Below are positions 24,230-32,198 of a stretch of 33,605 bases of DNA, piece after piece (position 1 is the first letter of the stretch; each line of letters begins with the position of its first letter). The stretch is taken from the NCBI RefSeq assembly GCF_014486675.1, contig NZ_JACTAC010000035.1:1-33605 (forward strand), in the 5' to 3' direction. The translations under genes and the position numbers were made by a program. This DNA is from Flavobacterium macrobrachii. GTDB lineage: Bacteria; Bacteroidota; Bacteroidia; Flavobacteriales; Flavobacteriaceae. The notes below the pieces were generated by a model. The model was not told the origin of the DNA, searched no databases, and saw only the letters and a program-made list of their open reading frames with translations.

Positions 24230-25774
24230 TTATTCTTTAATTTTTTTTCCTTGATCATCATAAAAATGATATTCAAGATACGTGTAAGCGTCACGAGGTA
24301 TGATTTTCACCCATTTTTTATGTTCAAAAAACCATTTTGAACGTAATGATGGAAAACCTTTGGTAAGGTATGCTGCCACAAAAGGATGAACGTTTAGTTT
24401 AATTTTTTTGTGGTCTTTAATGATTTTTTCAAGTGAAAATGTAATCTTGTCAATAATCTGAATTGGTGCATCTACATCACCAGAAAGGTTATTTGGATTT
24501 TCTTCTCTTGTTTCAATATTTACTTCTGGTCTTACGCGTTGGCGAGTAATTTGAACTAATCCAAATTTACTTGGCGGTAAGATTTTGTGTTTGGCTTTAT
24601 CATCGCTCATTTCTTCTTTTAGGAAGTTAAACAACACTTGTCGGTTTTCGGAGTTTTGCATGTCGATAAAATCCACTACAATAATTCCGCCCATATCTCG
24701 AAGTCTTAGTTGTCTTGCAATTTCTGCGGCGGCAATCATGTTTACTTCTAGAGCTGTGTCTTCTTGGTTGGAAGCTTTGTTGGAACGATTTCCGCTGTTT
24801 ACATCGATAACATGAAGTGCTTCGGTGTGTTCAATAATTAGATACGCACCTTTGCTCATGGAAACGGTTCTTCCAAATGAGGTTTTTATTTGTCTCTCGA
24901 TGTGGTACTTTTCGAATAAAGGCACATCTTTTGACTGATAAAACTTTACGATTTTTTGTTTCTCCGGAGCTATTTCGGCTAAATAGTCCTTTGTTTCTTG
25001 GTACAACTCTTCGTCATCTATTTGAATACTGGTAAAAGTATCATTGAATACATCTCTAAGTATTGATGAAGCTTTGTTAAGTTCGCCTAATACTTTTGAC
25101 GGATGATGAGCAGTTGGTAATTTTTTACACATTGCAGTCCATCTATTCATTAAGTTCTGCAAATCTTTTTCTAATTCGATAGTGCTTTTGCCTTCGGCTA
25201 CTGTTCTCACAATAACGCCAAAACCTTTTGGTTTGACTGCTTGTACTAGTTTTTTAAGTCGGTCTTTTTCTTCTTTGGATTCTATTTTTTGTGAAATAGA
25301 AACTCGGTCAGAAAACGGTACTAAAACAACAAAACGTCCTGCAAAGGAAAGCTCTGCGCTTATTCTTGGACCTTTGGTAGAAATAGGTTCTTTTACGACT
25401 TGGACTAGTACGGATTGATTGGCGCTAAGAATATCGGTTATAGCACCGTTTTTATCAATCTCTTTTTCAAACTGAAAGTTTTTTAGGGAGAAATCTTTTA
25501 GTTTACCTGCGCTTACAAGTTTTATGAATTTCAAATAAGAAGCTAAACTTGGACCAAGATCGTGATAGTGTAAAAAGGCATCTTTTTCGTAGCCAACGTT
25601 TACAAAAGCAGCGTTTAGTCCGGCAACTGGTTTTCTAATTTTTGCAATAAATATATCGCCAACTTGAAAGTTGCTTGTTTCTTCTTGTTTGTGTAATTCA
25701 ATGAGTTTTCCATCTTTTAATAAGGCAAAATCTACAGCATCTTCACCACTACGGATGATTAATTCTTTATTCAT
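24230..25774 (-). CDS. rng: Ribonuclease G / RNase E-family endoribonuclease
   Basis: 514 residues, RNase G length without the long RNase E scaffold tail. The N-terminal S1-like RNA-binding region (DIFIAKIRKPVAGLNAAFV, ~40-70) is followed by the nuclease core. The catalytic metal-binding Asp324 (HVIDVNSGN) and Asp368 (IVVDFIDM) correspond to E. coli RNase E Asp303 and Asp346. The region after TRQRVRPE lacks the CPxC zinc-link seen in E. coli RNase E/G, so oligomerisation may differ. Expected roles are 16S/23S rRNA 5' maturation and mRNA decay in the cytoplasm. It lies downstream of HU and the small basic protein on the same strand. Confidence 0.95.
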   Translation of the reverse strand: MNKELIIRSGEDAVDFALLKDGKLIELHKQEETSNFQVGDIFIAKIRKPVAGLNAAFVNVGYEKDAFLHYHDLGPSLASYLKFIKLVSAGKLKDFSLKNFQFEKEIDKNGAITDILSANQSVLVQVVKEPISTKGPRISAELSFAGRFVVLVPFSDRVSISQKIESKEEKDRLKKLVQAVKPKGFGVIVRTVAEGKSTIELEKDLQNLMNRWTAMCKKLPTAHHPSKVLGELNKASSILRDVFNDTFTSIQIDDEELYQETKDYLAEIAPEKQKIVKFYQSKDVPLFEKYHIERQIKTSFGRTVSMSKGAYLIIEHTEALHVIDVNSGNRSNKASNQEDTALEVNMIAAAEIARQLRLRDMGGIIVVDFIDMQNSENRQVLFNFLKEEMSDDKAKHKILPPSKFGLVQITRQRVRPEVNIETREENPNNLSGDVDAPIQIIDKITFSLEKIIKDHKKIKLNVHPFVAAYLTKGFPSLRSKWFFEHKKWVKIIPRDAYTYLEYHFYDDQGKKIKE

Positions 25775-25794
25775 GTTGTAAATTTTTATCCATG

Positions 25795-25858
25795 TCTGAA
25801 ATTAGAAATATGAAATTAGAAATGATTTATAAATTCTAATTTCTGAATTCTGAATTTT
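25795..25858. repeat. Heptad repeat array and inverted repeat between rng and the small basic gene
   Basis: TTCTAAT-TTCTGAA-TTCTGAA (about 25834-25854) follows an inverse-orientation stretch (GAAATTAGAA repeated, 25799-25822). GAAATTAGAA and TTCTAATTTC can pair. The heptads are the same as those inside dxs. The 258-nt gap 25775-26032 otherwise holds no gene I can support. Confidence 0.6.
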
Positions 25859-25960
25859 CAAAACACAGATGGATTAAACATTTTAAACAGGTACTTTGTT
25901 ACCCGGTGAATTTGGAAGGTTGAAGGCAGAGTTTAGAAGGTAAAATGGTACTGTTAAGTA

Positions 25961-25991
25961 ATTCTAAATTCTGAATTCTAATTTCTAAATT
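25961..25991. repeat. Second heptad repeat array
   Basis: TTCTAAA, TTCTGAA, TTCTAAT and TTCTAAA lie in tandem, followed by TTC. The first, second and fourth heptads are identical to units found in dxs at 12649-12676. Confidence 0.65.
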
Positions 25992-26015
25992 CAATTTCAA
26001 TGAACGTTTAAAAAG

Positions 26016-26042
26016 AAAAAAGTAGTTTAGAACTACTTTTTC
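26016..26042 (-). terminator. Terminator overlapping the stop codon of the small basic gene
   Basis: AGTAGTT (26021-26027) and AACTACT (26031-26037) form a stem with a 3-nt loop, flanked by A and T runs, so on the minus strand a T run follows. The stop codon of the small gene (26035-26033) lies inside the stem. It may partly separate HU and the basic gene from rng. Confidence 0.65.
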
Positions 26043-26125
26043 TTTTTGTGACGGTTAGCTCTCGCTCTTTTTTTACGTTTGTGCGTTGCTACCTTATGTC
26101 TCTTTCTTTTTTTACCACTTGGCAT
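26033..26125 (-). CDS. 30-residue highly basic protein, candidate ribosomal or RNA-binding protein
   Basis: The minus-strand ORF starts at 26125 with MPSGKKRKRHKVATHKRK and ends after a run of four Lys. Of 30 residues, 17 are Lys or Arg and 3 are His; there are no acidic residues. It is followed by a stem-loop terminator and lies between HU (31 nt upstream) and rng. From memory, very similar tiny proteins occupy the same place in other Flavobacteriia and are annotated as hypothetical. Composition resembles small ribosomal proteins such as THX or bL36; whether it is the small ribosomal protein bL38 reported from the F. johnsoniae ribosome I cannot tell. Function inferred from composition and position only. 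Confidence 0.75.
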   Translation of the reverse strand: MPSGKKRKRHKVATHKRKKRARANRHKKKK

Positions 26126-26156
26126 ACTTTAAGATTTAGTGATTAATAAATAAGTT

Positions 26157-26450
26157 TTATACTGCTACTTCAGTATTGGTTTTTACTGATTCTACAAATA
26201 CTTTAGCAGGTTTAAATGCAGGAATGTTATGAGCAGGAATCTTGATTGTTGTATTTTTTGAAATGTTTCTTCCAGTTTTTTCAGCTCTTGTTTTGATAAT
26301 AAAACTACCAAAACCTCTTAAATAAACATTATCACCAGTTTCTAATGAAGTTTTTACTTCTTCCATAAATGCTTCAACTACTGCTTGAACATCTCCTTTT
26401 TCAAGACCTTTTTTTTCTGAAATCTTCGCTACGATATCTGCTTTCGTCAT
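26157..26450 (-). CDS. hup: HU-family DNA-binding protein
   Basis: 97 residues. The classical HU fold is visible: N-terminal helices (MTKADIVAKISEKKGLEKGDVQAVV), LRGFGSF, and the DNA-binding arm (RAEKTGRNISKNTTIKIPAHNIPAFKP). The C-terminal extension (VESVKTNTEVAV) is short. It bends and compacts DNA as a homodimer in the nucleoid. It is divergent from mutY and has a promoter with a TATATTTG -7 element. The small basic gene follows 31 nt downstream, so the two may be co-expressed. Confidence 0.93.
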   Translation of the reverse strand: MTKADIVAKISEKKGLEKGDVQAVVEAFMEEVKTSLETGDNVYLRGFGSFIIKTRAEKTGRNISKNTTIKIPAHNIPAFKPAKVFVESVKTNTEVAV

Positions 26451-26492
26451 TTTCTTTCGTATTTAATATTATGTGTAATAATTTTGAGGTTG

Positions 26493-26524
26493 CAAATATA
26501 TGAATTAAAAAAACAATATTTCAA
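26493..26524 (-). promoter_or_regulatory. Candidate HU promoter
   Basis: On the minus strand TATATTTG (26500-26493) matches TAnnTTTG. A TTG (26524-26522) lies 21 nt upstream, within the accepted spacing. The implied 5' UTR is ~35 nt. Confidence 0.5.
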
Positions 26525-26558
26525 GCATAATCTATTAAAATTTAATCACATAAAGATT

Positions 26559-26566
26559 TATTTTTG
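26559..26566 (+). promoter_or_regulatory. Candidate mutY-ssb-gldD -7 element
   Basis: TATTTTTG matches TAnnTTTG and lies 17 nt before the mutY ATG. I see no convincing -33 box at the right distance. Confidence 0.4.
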
Positions 26567-26583
26567 TCAACCACTTTTTTGCT

Positions 26584-27651
26584 ATGAAATTTTCTAACTC
26601 TTTAATTCATTGGTATTTACAAAATAAGCGCGATTTACCTTGGCGAAACACTACAAATCCGTACTTAATTTGGCTCTCAGAAATCATGCTGCAACAAACG
26701 CGAGTTGCGCAAGGTTTGCCTTATTTTTTACGTTTTACCGAAGCTTTTCCAACCGTTTTTGAACTTGCAAATGCCAATGAAGAACAAGTACTTAAACTGT
26801 GGCAAGGTTTGGGCTATTATTCTCGCGCTCGAAATTTGCACAAAACAGCTCAATTTATTGCTTTTGAACTCGATGGAATTTTTCCTGCTACATATAAAGA
26901 TTTACTCAATTTAAAAGGTGTTGGCGAATATACTGCCGCGGCAATTGCTTCATTTGTTTACAACGAAAATGTTCCAGTAGTTGATGGAAATGTGTTTCGG
27001 GTTTTATCACGATATTTTGACGTAGAAACCGATATTGCTTCGGCTGGAGCCAAAAAAGAATTTACGCAACTTGCCTCTGAATTACTTCCAAAAGGAAAAG
27101 CAAATGTTTTCAATCAAGCTATTATGGAATTTGGTGCTCTGCAATGTGTTCCAAAAAATCCCGATTGTACCAATTGTGTTTTAAACGATAGTTGCATCGC
27201 TTTGCAAAAGAAAAAAGTAGCTCAACTTCCGGTAAAATTGAAGAAGACAAAAGTTGCCAATCGTTTTTTTAACTATTTGATTTTTTCTGACGAAGAATCG
27301 AATACTATTATAAGTAAACGAACGGCAAAAGGAATTTGGCATAATTTATATGAATTTCCGCTGATTGAAACTGACGATTTAATTCTTGAAAACGAAATGG
27401 TCGATGTAATCAAAAAACAATCTTTTGTTTCCAATGAAATTGTTGAGGTTACGTTATGCAATCCCGAAGCTATTTTGCATAAATTATCACATCAGCATTT
27501 AACTATTCGGTTTTGGGAAGTTAAGGTTCAAGGCAAAATCAACAATGGTTTGACCTATGAATCTGCTAAAGCGATGCCGTTTCCAATTGTAATTTTTAAT
27601 TTTATTTCAAAATTTTGGGTTGATTCTCAAAAAATCACTAAATTTGATTGA
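26584..27651 (+). CDS. mutY: A/G-specific adenine DNA glycosylase
   Basis: 355 residues. Helix-hairpin-helix GPD glycosylase with catalytic Glu33 (LSEIMLQQTR) and Asp134 (VPVVDGNVFRV). The [4Fe-4S] loop is C-x6-C-x2-C-x5-C at Cys188, 195, 198 and 204. The C-terminal ~130 residues form the NUDIX-like 8-oxoG recognition domain. It removes adenine mispaired with 8-oxoguanine in the cytoplasm. It is first in a mutY-ssb-gldD run, divergent from HU; ssb starts 14 nt after its stop. Confidence 0.95.
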   Translation: MKFSNSLIHWYLQNKRDLPWRNTTNPYLIWLSEIMLQQTRVAQGLPYFLRFTEAFPTVFELANANEEQVLKLWQGLGYYSRARNLHKTAQFIAFELDGIFPATYKDLLNLKGVGEYTAAAIASFVYNENVPVVDGNVFRVLSRYFDVETDIASAGAKKEFTQLASELLPKGKANVFNQAIMEFGALQCVPKNPDCTNCVLNDSCIALQKKKVAQLPVKLKKTKVANRFFNYLIFSDEESNTIISKRTAKGIWHNLYEFPLIETDDLILENEMVDVIKKQSFVSNEIVEVTLCNPEAILHKLSHQHLTIRFWEVKVQGKINNGLTYESAKAMPFPIVIFNFISKFWVDSQKITKFD

Positions 27652-27665
27652 ATTTAAACTTCATA

Positions 27666-28097
27666 ATGATGAATGGAACTTTAAATAAAGTAATGTTAAT
27701 TGGTCACCTTGGCGATGATGTGAAGATGCATTATTTCGAAGGTGGAAATTGTATTGGTCGATTTCCATTGGCTACTAACGAAGTTTATATCAATAAACAA
27801 ACCAACGAAAAAATCACTTCTACCGAATGGCATAATCTTGTTGTTCGAAATAAAGCCGCCGAAATTTGTGAAAAATATTTGTCCAAAGGCGATAAAATAT
27901 ATGTTGAAGGCAGAATAAAATCGCGCCAATGGCAAGCCGAAGACGGAACAACAAAATACACTACCGAAATTCAGGTAACCGAGTTTACATTTTTAACTAC
28001 CAAAAAAGATGTAGAAGGAATTAAGCAAAATCATGCTTCTGAACCTAAAAACACTAACTTTGAAGCGTCAAGTCCTGAAAACGATTTACCGTTTTAA
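27666..28097 (+). CDS. ssb: Single-stranded DNA-binding protein
   Basis: 143 residues from the ATG at 27666; a second ATG follows directly at 27669, and a TTG at 27648 overlapping mutY is unlikely. The OB fold is typical: NGTLNKVMLIGHLGDD at the start, STEWHNLVV, KGDKIYVEGRIKSRQW and a TEIQVTEFTFL strand. The C-terminal tip ENDLPF is the conserved acidic tail that binds replication and repair partners. It coats ssDNA in replication, recombination and repair. It lies in one transcription unit with mutY and gldD. Confidence 0.95.
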   Translation: MMNGTLNKVMLIGHLGDDVKMHYFEGGNCIGRFPLATNEVYINKQTNEKITSTEWHNLVVRNKAAEICEKYLSKGDKIYVEGRIKSRQWQAEDGTTKYTTEIQVTEFTFLTTKKDVEGIKQNHASEPKNTNFEASSPENDLPF

Positions 28098-28136
28098 AAA
28101 ACCTTTTACATTCAGATTTTTTGCCTTACACATTTT

Positions 28137-28694
28137 ATGAAAAAAATAGTTTTTAGTTTTTTAGTAGCATTGTTATTAGTAATAACCAGCTGCAAAGACG
28201 ACGTTTTGCCTAAACCAGCAAGTCAACTACGTTTAGATTATCCAGTGGCAGAATATGCCTCGTTTAGTAGCGATTGTCCATTTACTTTTGATATTAACGA
28301 AGATGCTAAAATCAAAGCCGATAACAACTGTGGTTTTAGTATTCAATATCCAAAAATGAAGGCTACAATTTATTTGACTTATAAACCGGTGAACAACGAT
28401 ATTACAAAATTGCTTCGCGATGCCCAAAAATTGACTTTTGAACACGTGGTGAAAGCTGATGATATTACTGAATTACCTTTTTTAAACCGAGACAAAAAAG
28501 TATTTGGAATGTTTTATCAAGTGAATGGAAATGCCGCAACCAATGCGCAGTTTTATGTTACCGATAGCACAAGGCATTTTGTAACCGGTTCTGTTTATTT
28601 TTATGCCAAACCCAATTTTGATTCCATAATGCCAGCAACAAGCTACGTCAAAGATGACATGCAACACTTGATGGAAAGTTTGCAGTGGAAATAA
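28137..28694 (+). CDS. gldD: Gliding motility lipoprotein GldD
   Basis: 185 residues, lipobox ITSC (Cys19). The body matches GldD: LDYPVAEYASF, CPFTFDINEDAKI, PKMKATIYLTYKPV, VFGMFYQVNGNAATNAQFYVTDS and VSGSVYFYAKPN-like text near the C-terminus. GldD is required for gliding motility and is part of the gld set associated with the type IX secretion machinery of Flavobacterium; it is anchored in the cell envelope. It starts 39 nt after ssb. In F. johnsoniae I recall gldE lying directly before gldD; no gldE is present in this gap. Confidence 0.92.
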   Translation: MKKIVFSFLVALLLVITSCKDDVLPKPASQLRLDYPVAEYASFSSDCPFTFDINEDAKIKADNNCGFSIQYPKMKATIYLTYKPVNNDITKLLRDAQKLTFEHVVKADDITELPFLNRDKKVFGMFYQVNGNAATNAQFYVTDSTRHFVTGSVYFYAKPNFDSIMPATSYVKDDMQHLMESLQWK

Positions 28695-28696
28695 AA

Positions 28697-28718
28697 AATC
28701 CCGAAACTTCGGGACTTT
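28697..28718. terminator. Terminator between gldD and the HMA lipoprotein
   Basis: TCCCGAA (28699-28705) and TTCGGGA (28708-28714) with a 2-nt loop, preceded by an A run and followed by CTTTAATT. It can serve both convergent genes. Confidence 0.7.
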
Positions 28719-28720
28719 AA

Positions 28721-29098
28721 TTATGCTTTTATTTTAACATCAGAGACTTTATAAGTTTTACCATCGGCTGTGGCTTCAACCGTTTCTGAGATTTTTTCGG
28801 GAGATAAAACCGCTGCGTCAAAACTAACCGTTGCTTCTTTTTTATCAAAATCTACTTTTGCTTCTTGAACGCCTTCCATTTCGGTAAGTTTTCGCTCTAT
28901 CGTTTTTGCACAACCCATCGAACAAGTCATTCCGTCTATTTTTAACGTAGCCGTTTCAGGTTTTTGTGCTACTTTTTTTTCGGTTGAACTCACTGCATTT
29001 GTTGAGTCTGATAAATTTGGTTTGTTTCCAGTTTCTTTACAGCTCATAAATAATAATGAGCATAAAGTCATCGTTATAATCGGTTTAACAAAATTCAT
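28721..29098 (-). CDS. Lipoprotein with heavy-metal-associated (HMA) domain
   Basis: 125 residues. Lipoprotein signal with lipobox FMSC (Cys20), a Ser/Thr/Asn-rich linker, then one HMA domain (~50-118) with the metal-binding motif GMTCSMGC (Cys59, Cys63) and the typical EGVQEAKVDFDKKEATVSFD. Related domains bind Cu(I) or similar soft metals and occur in CopZ, MerP and CopA. Here the domain is exported and membrane-anchored, so it may capture metal in the periplasm. There is no metal ATPase nearby, so metal and partner are unknown. Confidence 0.9.
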   Translation of the reverse strand: MNFVKPIITMTLCSLLFMSCKETGNKPNLSDSTNAVSSTEKKVAQKPETATLKIDGMTCSMGCAKTIERKLTEMEGVQEAKVDFDKKEATVSFDAAVLSPEKISETVEATADGKTYKVSDVKIKA

Positions 29099-29209
29099 AA
29101 GTGTATTATTTAATGTTTGTAATCATTGTTTGTTGAGGCAAAAATAATTAAAAATTAAAGTTATTATTCTTAAAATAATTGCAAAATTTGAACTCATAAA
29201 TTTTTTAGT

Positions 29210-30076
29210 ATGAAAGCACAGCAATTGAAATGGTTTTTTTTAATCGTTTTAGCATTAATTTGGGGAAGTTCATTTATTCTGATAAAGAAGGGTTTGCTGG
29301 GTTTATCACCGTTTCAATTGGGTTCGTTGCGAATAGTATTTTGTGCTTTATTTTTACTAATTATCGGTTTTAGAAACTTGACCGAAATTCCACAGCATAA
29401 ATGGAAATATATTGCAATAACTGCGATGTTTGGTACATTTATTCCTGCTTATCTTTTTTCTATTGCTCAAACTCAAATTAATAGTTCGGTTAGTTCGATA
29501 TTAAATTCATTAACTCCGTTGAATACTTTAATTCTTGGAATAATGGTCTTTGGATTGGATTTTAAGCGAACGCAGATTGTTGGTGTAGTTATTGGTTTGC
29601 TAGGAACATTGCTTTTGATTTTTAATGGCGCAGCAAATAATCCAAATCAGAATTACTGGTACACGATTTTAGTTTTGATTGCTTCGGTTTGTTATGCAAC
29701 TAACGTTAATTTGATAAAGAAATATTTATCTGACATGAAGCCATTAACGATTACAACAGGTAATTTTTTTGTTATGTTGTTTCCCGCATTACTAGTACTT
29801 TTTTTTACTGATTTCTTTTCGGTTGTTAATGTTGAAGAAGTAAAGCAATCGATGGTTTTTGTGGCTGTTTTAGGAATAGTTGGTACTGGAATAGCGAATG
29901 TATTGTTTTATAAATTAATTCAAATATCTACACCTGTTTTTGCAACGTCAGTTACTTATTTAATTCCAGTTGTCGCTTTCTTTTGGGGATTGTTAGATAA
30001 TGAAATGTTGACACCAATTCAGTTTTTTGGAGCGTTTATCATCTTAATTGGAGTTTATTTATCAAGTAAGAAATAA
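29210..30076 (+). CDS. EamA/DMT-family transporter
   Basis: 288 residues with about ten hydrophobic segments in two repeated halves, as in the EamA (drug/metabolite transporter) family. The start (LALIWGSSFILIKKGLLGLSP) is the usual first-helix signature, and an equivalent pattern recurs in the second half (ASVCYATNVNLIKKYL). Located in the inner membrane. The substrate cannot be predicted from sequence or neighbours. It is divergent from the HMA lipoprotein and convergent with the M16 peptidases. Confidence 0.9.
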   Translation: MKAQQLKWFFLIVLALIWGSSFILIKKGLLGLSPFQLGSLRIVFCALFLLIIGFRNLTEIPQHKWKYIAITAMFGTFIPAYLFSIAQTQINSSVSSILNSLTPLNTLILGIMVFGLDFKRTQIVGVVIGLLGTLLLIFNGAANNPNQNYWYTILVLIASVCYATNVNLIKKYLSDMKPLTITTGNFFVMLFPALLVLFFTDFFSVVNVEEVKQSMVFVAVLGIVGTGIANVLFYKLIQISTPVFATSVTYLIPVVAFFWGLLDNEMLTPIQFFGAFIILIGVYLSSKK

Positions 30077-30108
30077 AAAAACCACCTCGAATAAACGAGA
30101 TGGTTTTT
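30077..30108. terminator. Bidirectional terminator
   Basis: AAAAACCA-C-CTCG (30077-30089) and CGAG-A-TGGTTTTT (30096-30108) pair with one mismatch around the loop AATAAA. It lies between the EamA gene and the convergent M16 operon, and directly follows the EamA stop. Confidence 0.8.
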
Positions 30109-30130
30109 AAAACTATTAAAAAAATTTCAA

Positions 30131-32185
30131 TTATTGAAAATCGGCATCAGTAACACCTTCGTTGATTTTTACATCAGTCATTTTTACATCTAACTCAAAG
30201 CCAAGATTTTTGATTATATTAAATGGAACTTTCACTCCTTTAACTTCTTTATAATTATTAAAACTTGTCATTAGTGTGATTTTTTGACCTTGTTGTTCCA
30301 TAGATTTACTTTCAGCAACTTTTAATCCCGAAGCAACATCGAAATAATGAGTTGTATCGCCATTAACAACAACATAAGCATCAGAACCATTGATTGGTTC
30401 GATAGCATCAACTTTAACACCCGCTTTAGTAGCTAATAATGTTTCGCTAAACGGCATTGCTATTTCTTTCATTTCAGCTAAATCATCTCCTTCAATTGGC
30501 ATTTTTTGTCCTTGTTGTGATACATAAGCTGTATTTCCGTTTACCACTTGTTTCACTAAAGAACCCATTCCAGCCATTGATATTTCATCCATAAACTTTC
30601 CTTTGCTGTCAATTTTCATAACATAAGCAATTGGCATTGGAGCTTGTGGATGTTTTGCTTCACCTACAAAAGATATAGTCTTAACTGCTTTTACAGCTTT
30701 TTCGCCACCAATAGCTTTGATGTAGTTATCAACAACAGTTTTTGGTGTTACACCAGCTGGAACTACTTTTTTCATAGCAGGTTTTTCAGTTGGATTACCA
30801 TATTTATCAAAATAGAACATTGGAATTTTTAATTTTTCTAAAGCAGGAATTACTTCTGAACCTTTACTTACAATCAAAATTCTCAAGTTGTCTTGTAGCA
30901 TATATTTGTTAGCAACTCTCATGACGTCATCAGCAGTAACCGCATTGATTTTTTTTATATAATTTTCATAAAAATCAGCTGGCAAACCTTGTGTTAAAGA
31001 ATTTACAGCATAACGAGCAACGGTTGCTGGTTTTTCAACTTGCATAACAAAACGACCGATGTAACCTGCTTTTACATTGTTTAGCATTTCATCAGAAACT
31101 TTCTCAGTTCTAATTCTTTTTAATTCCTTCAAAGCTTCAACAACAGCACTATCAGTAACTGAATTTCTAACTTGAGTGCTTGCTACAAACTTAGAATTAG
31201 TGTATTTGTTTGCATCAACATAAGAACTTGCGCCATACGTCCAACCGTGAGCTTCACGTAAATTCATGTTTAAATAACTGTTGAAATCACCACCAAAAAC
31301 TTGGTTAGCCAAGATTACTGGGAAGAAATCTGGATCAGACATTTTTAAACTTACAGTGTTCATCAAAATTACTTCTGATTGAACGGCGTTTGGCATATCT
31401 ACAAAGTTGATTTGAGTGTATTGAACATTTGTTGGGTTAGAATACGTTTGGTTTGGAGCTGTTGCTTTTACCCATGGACCAAAAAGTTTTTCAACCGATT
31501 TTTTGATGTCTTTAGTTTTAACATCACCAATGATTACCAAATAGGCATTTTGAGGAACAAAGTACGTTCTGTAGTTTTGTTTCACATCAGACAATGATAC
31601 ATTTTTAATCGTTTCTTCAGAAAGATATTCTCCAGCTGGATGATTTTTGCCATACGCTAAAACATCTTCAACTCTTGAAGCTACAGCCGAAACACTTTTT
31701 TCTTGTGTTTTTAAACCTTCGATTAATTTGTCTTTTTCTTTATCAAATTCTTCTTGAGTGAAGTTTGGCATAATTGCACCTTCTGCCATTAATTCCAAAA
31801 TTCTTGTAGCGTGTTTTGATAATCCGCTAGCTGATGCTCCAGAAGCATAAAAGTTGATGTTTGCTCCTAAAAAGTCGATTTCTTCATTGAAAACGTCTTT
31901 TGGAGTTTTAGTAGAACCGTTTCCAATTAAGCTACTCGTTAAATCAGAAACTCCTTTTTTATCGCCTTCAGCATAAGGTGCATTGTCGATAGAAAGACTG
32001 TAAGAAACTCTTGGTAATTTATGATCTTCAACAACTAGTACTTTTAAACCATTTGGCAATGTAAATGTTGTTGGCTTTTTTAGATTAATAGCTGGCGATG
32101 GTCCAGGTTTTGGTTGTGATCTGTCTTGTGCTTGCGTTGTAATTGTTAAAAACAAGCTTGCTAGTATAATTAGAGATTTTTTCAT
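30131..32185 (-). CDS. M16 peptidase-like protein, non-catalytic subunit with extra C-terminal domain
   Basis: 684 residues, signal peptide 1-20 (ending TQAQ). Residues ~30-450 are two M16 domains; where the active partner has H-x-x-E-H, this protein has DLTSSLIGNG, so zinc ligands are missing. The Arg/Tyr-containing segment of inactive M16 subunits (NREAHGWTYGASSYVD-like, ~310-325) is present. Residues ~470-684 are an additional beta-rich domain (VDNYIKAIGGEKAVKAV..., GDTTHYFDVASGLKV) resembling LolA/outer-membrane lipoprotein-sorting-like folds. It lies 13 nt after the catalytic partner gene and likely forms a periplasmic heterodimer with it. Confidence 0.9.
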   Translation of the reverse strand: MKKSLIILASLFLTITTQAQDRSQPKPGPSPAINLKKPTTFTLPNGLKVLVVEDHKLPRVSYSLSIDNAPYAEGDKKGVSDLTSSLIGNGSTKTPKDVFNEEIDFLGANINFYASGASASGLSKHATRILELMAEGAIMPNFTQEEFDKEKDKLIEGLKTQEKSVSAVASRVEDVLAYGKNHPAGEYLSEETIKNVSLSDVKQNYRTYFVPQNAYLVIIGDVKTKDIKKSVEKLFGPWVKATAPNQTYSNPTNVQYTQINFVDMPNAVQSEVILMNTVSLKMSDPDFFPVILANQVFGGDFNSYLNMNLREAHGWTYGASSYVDANKYTNSKFVASTQVRNSVTDSAVVEALKELKRIRTEKVSDEMLNNVKAGYIGRFVMQVEKPATVARYAVNSLTQGLPADFYENYIKKINAVTADDVMRVANKYMLQDNLRILIVSKGSEVIPALEKLKIPMFYFDKYGNPTEKPAMKKVVPAGVTPKTVVDNYIKAIGGEKAVKAVKTISFVGEAKHPQAPMPIAYVMKIDSKGKFMDEISMAGMGSLVKQVVNGNTAYVSQQGQKMPIEGDDLAEMKEIAMPFSETLLATKAGVKVDAIEPINGSDAYVVVNGDTTHYFDVASGLKVAESKSMEQQGQKITLMTSFNNYKEVKGVKVPFNIIKNLGFELDVKMTDVKINEGVTDADFQ

Positions 32186-32198
32186 AATAATTGATGTC

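Noticed and set aside
25795..25991. CRISPR array
   Set aside because: The repeats are contiguous 7-nt units without spacers of uniform length.
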